The notes beneath the pieces were generated by a model. The model did no database searches. It had not been told where the DNA came from and saw nothing but the letters and a program-made list of their open reading frames with translations. Of a stretch of 64,000 bases of DNA, positions 62,101-64,000 are shown one piece after another. Origin of the DNA: Lutraria lutraria (lineage: Eukaryota > Mollusca > Bivalvia > Venerida > Mactridae); the NCBI GenBank assembly GCA_964023205.1, contig OZ026835.1, positions 38,289,083 through 38,353,082 on the forward strand, in the 5' to 3' direction. Position numbers and translations under genes: made by a program. Position 1 is the first letter of the stretch. The number at the start of each line of letters is the position of its first letter.

Positions 62101-63440
62101 ATCATTTAATACCATAACTATTATCGTATGTATTAGTAAGTGTCAAATATCTAATTTGCGATAATTCTCTGAATACATTTCTACCAAAGACTTTCTTACA
62201 GATTATATCCTTAATCTATTATTCAACAACTCATATTCACAGTCACCATTGATTAGCATCATACACAAAGAAGCAGGAACTTAATGCATAATTATTTTAC
62301 TGACCTTCAGCCTTTTCAAGGTCATCCTCCATGCCAAGCATTTGCATTTCTTTCTTCAAGTCTTCGTCACTTATATGACCATCTTGGAATGTATCACTAA
62401 CAAACTCATTCTCTTGTGGACTTCCTGCTATCACAACATCATCATCCTCCTCTTCAGGTTTAGACACAGGTTTTGGTGAAGATTTTTCTGATTAAAAAAA
62501 TGAAACATAACTAAACACCAAGAAGTCTTCAATTATTTTTTTGAAATCTGGATCAATATTCAGATTCAGAATGAACCAGTTTTTCCTTTCAGTTAGGCCA
62601 TCATTAAAAAATGTTTGTTTGTGGTAACCATACACAGACAATTTTCAGTTGGTAGGTAGGTAGTCAATTTTTTTGTAATTTATATTTAATATTGACCCAA
62701 ACATACATGTCCAAATGCTATTTTTTTTATCGAAGGTCAAAACAAAGTTGGGTAGAGCCGTTATGGGTGAGTAGGTAGCGTTAAACCAACAAAATATATT
62801 TTATAGATGGACTTACCGGTAAAACGTAAAGTTAGCACTCTTAACTTATTAAATCATATGCATATACATAGGGTAACTGCAGACAACAGTAAGAACTTGT
62901 AGCAGTATTTCAGGAACACTGAATCATAATTATTAATGGAAAAGAAAACATTACTAATACTGTAGCACTGAGACTGAAGTATAACTAAAAATAAATGTCC
63001 TTTTCAAATCTATCAATACCTCAACAATGTGAAAAACTTCATTATGTACACAATCTTAGTACAGCCATGCATTTTTTTAGCTTACTTAGTTAGCTATTAC
63101 ATTCTCATTAGTTCAAAGGTGCGCTGGACTTGTAACCTGGCGTTCCTGGCCCCGATTCCCAATCGCAGCATGCGACACCCTTCAATGAAGATTTGACAAA
63201 AATGTAAATTTTCCTCCAAATATGGAGAAGTTACCAGCTCCGTGTGTAAGGGTAAGGTAAACTGGTAAGAATATAGTCCATGTAAAATGGTTATTGAACC
63301 AGCCACTGGATGTTACTGAAATATTGCTGAAAACCGACAGCAATGAAAAAGTTCACAGATACATACAGTAATTCATATTAACACAAATATACCTCTATCT
63401 GTACTGGAATCTCTGGACCCATCTTGTTTCCCTTCTGTTC
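56134..63440 (-). CDS. SYAP1: Synapse-associated protein 1, 3' exons (partial)
   Basis: Minus-strand exons 63393-63440, 62305-62487 and 56134-56288 (stop TAA), GT-AG and in phase (2/1, 2/1, 2). They encode an acidic C-terminal segment: TEGKQDG..., then ENEFVSDTFQD, ISDEDLKKEMQMLGM, and in the last exon EWEEELQRELQEYEMVN. FVSD.F...EDL.KEM and WE.EL..ELQEYE are the C-terminal hallmarks of SYAP1 family proteins, which also carry a BSD domain; that part must lie beyond the right edge. SYAP1 is linked to Akt activation and is found at synapses and in the cytoplasm in vertebrates. The intron between 56288 and 62305 is about 6 kb and holds a further possible last exon (59247-59350) as well as repeats. 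Confidence 0.82.
57390..57545 (+). repeat. Bivalve-type dispersed repeat, copy 1
   Basis: ATCTACTGACCTTAAAATGC, GTTGTCATGAGGAACCAACA, GTTTGATGACTGTAGGTGGG and CAAGTTTGGTACAAA occur in order. The same order is found at 61545-61760. Confidence 0.75.
58060..58280 (+). repeat. Bivalve-type dispersed repeat, copy 2
   Basis: GACCTTGACCTTTGACCTAC, then GTCAGGGTCATCTACATG and the tail GACTGACGGACAGACCAACC. Confidence 0.7.
59247..59350 (-). CDS. SYAP1: Candidate alternative last exon of SYAP1
   Basis: After an acceptor (TTGTACAG on the minus strand) an open frame starts with GT in the same phase as the regular last exon. It reads LNDDDDDWEQALIDEYLALQ, then a Gln-rich run, and ends at TAG (59247-59249). 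Joined to the exon at 62305 it would give a shorter protein with another C-terminus. Its DWEQALIDEYL resembles EWEEELQRELQEYE of the regular last exon, which suggests exon duplication. TAG is followed by GTACGG, so a donor right after the stop is possible, but the frame does not pass the stop. Confidence 0.6.
61545..61760 (+). repeat. Bivalve-type dispersed repeat, copy 3
   Basis: Close relative of 57390-57545, with a GGCAGACAGACAG tail and ATATGCCCCC at its end. Confidence 0.75.
62605..62795. repeat. Dispersed repeat, copy 2 of 2
   Basis: Relative of 47846-48020: AAAATGTTTGTTTGTGGTAA, CAATTTTCAGTTGGTAGGTA and GGTGAGTAGGTAGCGTTAAA. Confidence 0.5.
63110..63200 (+). repeat. tRNA-derived SINE copy
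   Basis: GTGCGCTGGACTTGTAACCT followed by GGCGTTCCTGG is shared with 5535-5562. The B box is degraded. Confidence 0.5.
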
Positions 63441-63944
63441 CTGTAAATACAAATGAAAGTGAACATAATTTTGTTACATAACTATTCGCCTCTGAAATAT
63501 ACTTTCTGACGGAACCAGTAATTCTATATTTACATACTAATTTTGGCTTCATGCCAAGCATCGGACCTGACTTTGATCAGTCAGTGTAAATTCATTGATA
63601 GCAAATAATCAAGAAACTAAATAAATAATGTATCGAAACTCGTAAGAATTGCACACATTAAGACCTTAATCAGTAGCAAATTTTTACATAGAACTGATGT
63701 TAATGTCTATTCATCATGATTAGCACCTAGTGACCTATTCAAAGACAGAAAAATAAAAATAAAGAATTATCAATAGGGTAATACTGAATTATACTGACAG
63801 TGTTATTATTATTGGAAACCAATCCATAAATGTGAGTATAGACTAATTGTTATACTGAAAACAATGATAAAACAGCCAAATGATAAACATTGTTTTTATT
63901 AAGTTCACTCAAATTTTTCAGTACTTACAATTAAAAATAAAAAA

Positions 63945-64000
63945 CAAACAAGAGGGCCATGATGGCCCTATAAATGCTCACCAGGAGAAAAGGTCATTTG
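63945..64000 (+). repeat. Start of a dispersed repeat cut by the window edge
   Basis: CAAGAGGGCCATGATGGCCC then TATAAATGCTCACC, a repeat start I recognise from bivalve genomes. Confidence 0.55.

Overview
The window reads as nuclear DNA of a marine mollusc, most probably a bivalve. It is AT-rich, its genes are split by long repeat-filled introns, and it carries many short inverted-repeat elements, tRNA-derived SINEs and the GACCTTGACCTTTGACCT type of tandem repeat that is common in bivalve genomes. The last ~55 bases start another repeat (GAGGGCCATGATGGCCCTAT) that I know from such genomes. Nothing bacterial, plasmid-like or CRISPR-like was seen.

Layout. (1) 1-1665, minus strand: the first three coding exons of RABL3, cut by the left edge. 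(2) 2936-4486, plus strand: an intronless rhodopsin-class receptor in divergent orientation to RABL3. (3) 11649-17290, minus strand: a complete nine-exon mitochondrial glutamate carrier (SLC25A22/A18 type, 310 aa), rebuilt here exon by exon. (4) 24788-24860: a tRNA-Thr(UGU) gene. (5) 25711-27915, plus strand: an intronless class B/adhesion-like seven-helix receptor with a somatomedin-B-like domain. (6) 28-41 kb: a mobile-element zone with a mariner-like remnant, a 3.1 kb inverted-repeat element, a broken BEN-domain gene and broken RecQ-like helicase pieces. (7) 44-47 kb: tandem repeats and a dense cluster of hairpin elements. (8) 48347-50172, plus strand: a complete four-exon secreted phospholipase A2 (153 aa), followed by a 1.7 kb minisatellite of 23-bp units. 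(9) 56134-63440, minus strand: the 3' end of SYAP1, with two candidate alternative last exons; its 5' part lies beyond the right edge.

The genes have no evident shared pathway: a small GTPase, two receptors, a mitochondrial carrier, a secreted lipase and a synapse-associated protein are simply neighbours. Most of the rest is mobile DNA. Three TA-flanked MITE families are scattered through it. A separate group of inverted-repeat elements with CA...TG ends is flanked by 7-bp direct repeats and ranges from 3.1 kb down to about 20 bp. This group of very small palindromic insertions, and a minisatellite whose unit contains a perfect consensus 5' splice site, are the most unusual things seen. All exon models come from reading splice sites and family similarity by eye; no search was run.
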